DNA of 35,000 bases, from positions 1 to 35,000 of the forward strand of contig NW_022204559.1 in NCBI RefSeq assembly GCF_008831285.2, written 5' to 3'. The notes under the pieces are model-generated. The model searched no databases. It was not told the origin of the DNA and worked only from the letters and a program-made list of their open reading frames with translations. Positions within the stretch are counted from its first letter, which is position 1. Every line of letters begins with the position of its first letter. Made by a program: the position numbers and the translations under genes. This stretch comes from Nymphaea colorata (taxonomy: Eukaryota; Streptophyta; Magnoliopsida; Nymphaeales; Nymphaeaceae). Positions 33,340 through 35,000 of the stretch are shown piece by piece.

Positions 33340-34065
33340 TAGGCATGGGCCTGCATGATCAGACCCGGCCCAGCCTGGTAACTTTGCAAGCCGAGTATCG
33401 GACAATACATGTAGCCCGTTGCGGGCCCGGTAAGCCCAACAATTTTTTTTATTTTTAATTTTTAAATACATTTTGAAGTCTGTTTCCTTTGTAAAGGTTT
33501 CAAAGTTTCGAAAATTGAAAGTTCATTTTAGTCTTTGATTTCTTCCTTCCCCCTCAGCGTCTCACCAGGCTGCATCGCCATCATCACACCTCCTGGCTTG
33601 CGCGGCCGTGCCTACCATGCCATCACCAATTTGTTGCCTCTTGTTCCAAATCCAAACCATTTGTCGCCACCCTACTACTGCTCGGCTTGAGGACTCATTG
33701 ATTCCATTATCACAAGTCTCCCCTCTCTCTCTCTCTGTCTGTGGATGGTTGTTCTCCATTGGAATGAATCCGATGTGAATGACTGTTCTCCGTTGGGCTG
33801 AATCAGGTGACATTCGTAAGATGGGGAAGGCAGGACAGTGGTTGAAGAGCATGTTGTGTTTGGCCGGTCCAATCGGAGTGTGAAGCGGTGGAGGAAAGGA
33901 ACAGGATGAAGTGGCAGTCTGGCAGAAGCGATGCCACGGAGGCTGCAAAAATGTGCCAGGCATCATGCATTCTTATCATCACCTGGTACCGGGTCCGGCC
34001 TGACCCGTTAATAGTTGGGTCGGGTAGCGGGCTGGCCGGGTCCAGGCCTGGGTAGTTAAAATATC
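33340..34065. repeat. GC-rich block with imperfect inverted ends
   Basis: The left end carries gacccggcccagcctgg followed by gcgggcccggtaagccc. The right end, reverse complemented, carries gacccggccagcccgc. The ends are therefore loosely inverted, and the block of about 720 bases is GC-rich against an AT-rich background. It may be a non-autonomous DNA transposon. Open frames inside (33562-33966 and 33675-33872, minus) have no recognisable family. No flanking duplication was established. Confidence 0.4.
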
Positions 34066-35000
34066 TTTTAATATAAATTTAAGAGGTATGGCTTTATCCC
34101 TTAGCCAAGTGGTAAGGTGTGTGTGTGTGTGTATTAATGACATTAGGGATGGGGTACAAAGGCTTCAAACTTACGATCTCAACTATTAACTACTAAAATA
34201 CTCTTAAGATAATATCTAAAAGGTTAGATCGTTATAGAAAAAAAAATGTTTTGAACATTGCGTTTAGATGTATATAATTGTCCACTTGGTTCAACCATCA
34301 TCTTCTGGTCTCTTTCTCTCTCTCTCTCTCTCTCATATTACTTTATACGAATCTTAACATTATGAGAAAGGTTAAGATATGGCTGCTGAATTCAATATGT
34401 ATTTTTGCAACCAAGTCCAATATGAACTTTATGCCAAATAAATTTGGATTGCAGATCATATATGTAAATTATTTTTACATAATAAAATCAATGAAATAAA
34501 AGATTAACAATAAATCTGACAAGTCCAAAAGGGGGAACTCTAGGGGATGTAGAAGGCTTGGCTTTGGGGATTTTTCTGCCAGATTTATTTAGGAGCAAGT
34601 AAATTAAGAAATTGCATTTCTCTTTAACACAACCCATAAAAAATGTGCCGATGAGTATTTTTCTCATGTATTCTCGTATTATAACAGATCATGCCACGAT
34701 TGATGGGAATTAAAGTTAATGTGAATGAAGAAAATATAATGAATGGAGAGAGAAAAGAAGCAGCAATATGAACGTAGCTATTCTGGAAGAGAAGAAGAAT
34801 ACGGTGTAAGGAATTCACGAAACAGCGTGAAATGACTGACGCCAATGAGTGACAACTAACAGAATTGAGGACGAAATTTCTTGAGCCGTCAAGGGCCGAA
34901 TTTCTTCTGTAACTTGATTACTTCAGCGCTCTACCACTCACAACAGGATAATGTGGTGGTGGTGGTGATCAAACGTACCCACCTGCTCAATTTGAATTTG
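34066..35000. other. Intergenic, microsatellites only
   Basis: A (GT)n run at about 34117-34132 and a (TC)n run at about 34311-34335. The segment tagccaagtggtaagg at 34102-34117 resembles RNA polymerase III box A, with a possible box B near 34168, so a SINE fragment is possible. No gene supported. Confidence 0.4.

Noticed and set aside
33562-33966. 134-codon minus-strand frame in the GC-rich block
   Set aside because: High GC lowers stop frequency, a second frame overlaps it, and the residues show no domain.

Overview
The window reads as nuclear DNA of a flowering plant. It is AT-rich, full of (TA)n and (GA)n microsatellites and dispersed repeats, and carries plant-only gene families: coiled-coil NBS-LRR (CNL) resistance genes and an intron-containing class I terpene synthase of the plastid monoterpene type. 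The species cannot be fixed from sequence alone; an early-diverging angiosperm such as a water lily is possible but unproven. No intact protein-coding gene was found. Every recognisable gene is broken.

Layout. Positions 1-3890 hold a repeat shared with 15001-15335, a 192-bp MITE, and the first copy of a roughly 0.75-kb segmental repeat. Positions 3891-6897 (minus) hold a nearly full-length CNL pseudogene with several stops and frameshifts. Its 5' flank (about 7025-8060) is the second segmental copy, followed by a tandem array of about 115-bp units (8394-8895). Positions 10922-13441 (minus) hold a second CNL, split by a Ty1/copia remnant (11560-12811, plus strand) that ends in one 224-bp LTR. 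A third CNL scrap lies at 15435-15578 (minus). Six copies of a hAT-like MITE are spread across the window, two of them with target-site duplications. Positions 17400-19100 contain a TATA-box, LTR-like or promoter-like block with a 175-bp tandem array. A fourth CNL scrap (5'UTR plus coiled-coil start, plus strand) lies at 20985-21420.

Positions 21796-24243 (minus) hold a seven-exon terpene synthase pseudogene. Its exon sizes are classical (219, 139 and 246 bp for exons 4 to 6), but all three metal or diphosphate motifs are eroded and it has four stops, a frameshift, a deletion and a lost splice acceptor. Its promoter region is repeated about three times in tandem (24311-25485). The rest is intergenic: an inverted third copy of the CNL 5'-flank segment (27310-28345), two more MITEs, a GA-rich tandem duplication (31150-31575), dispersed AATTTGGAT-rich repeats, and a GC-rich block with inverted ends near 33.3-34.1 kb.

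Overall this is a decayed defence-gene neighbourhood: a birth-and-death CNL cluster next to a dead terpene synthase, reworked by segmental duplication and transposons. No new multi-gene system was found. The observations most worth following are the catalytic-motif erosion in the terpene synthase, the reiterated promoter, the in-frame repeat-bearing insert in the copia RNase H, and the MITE family with footprints.
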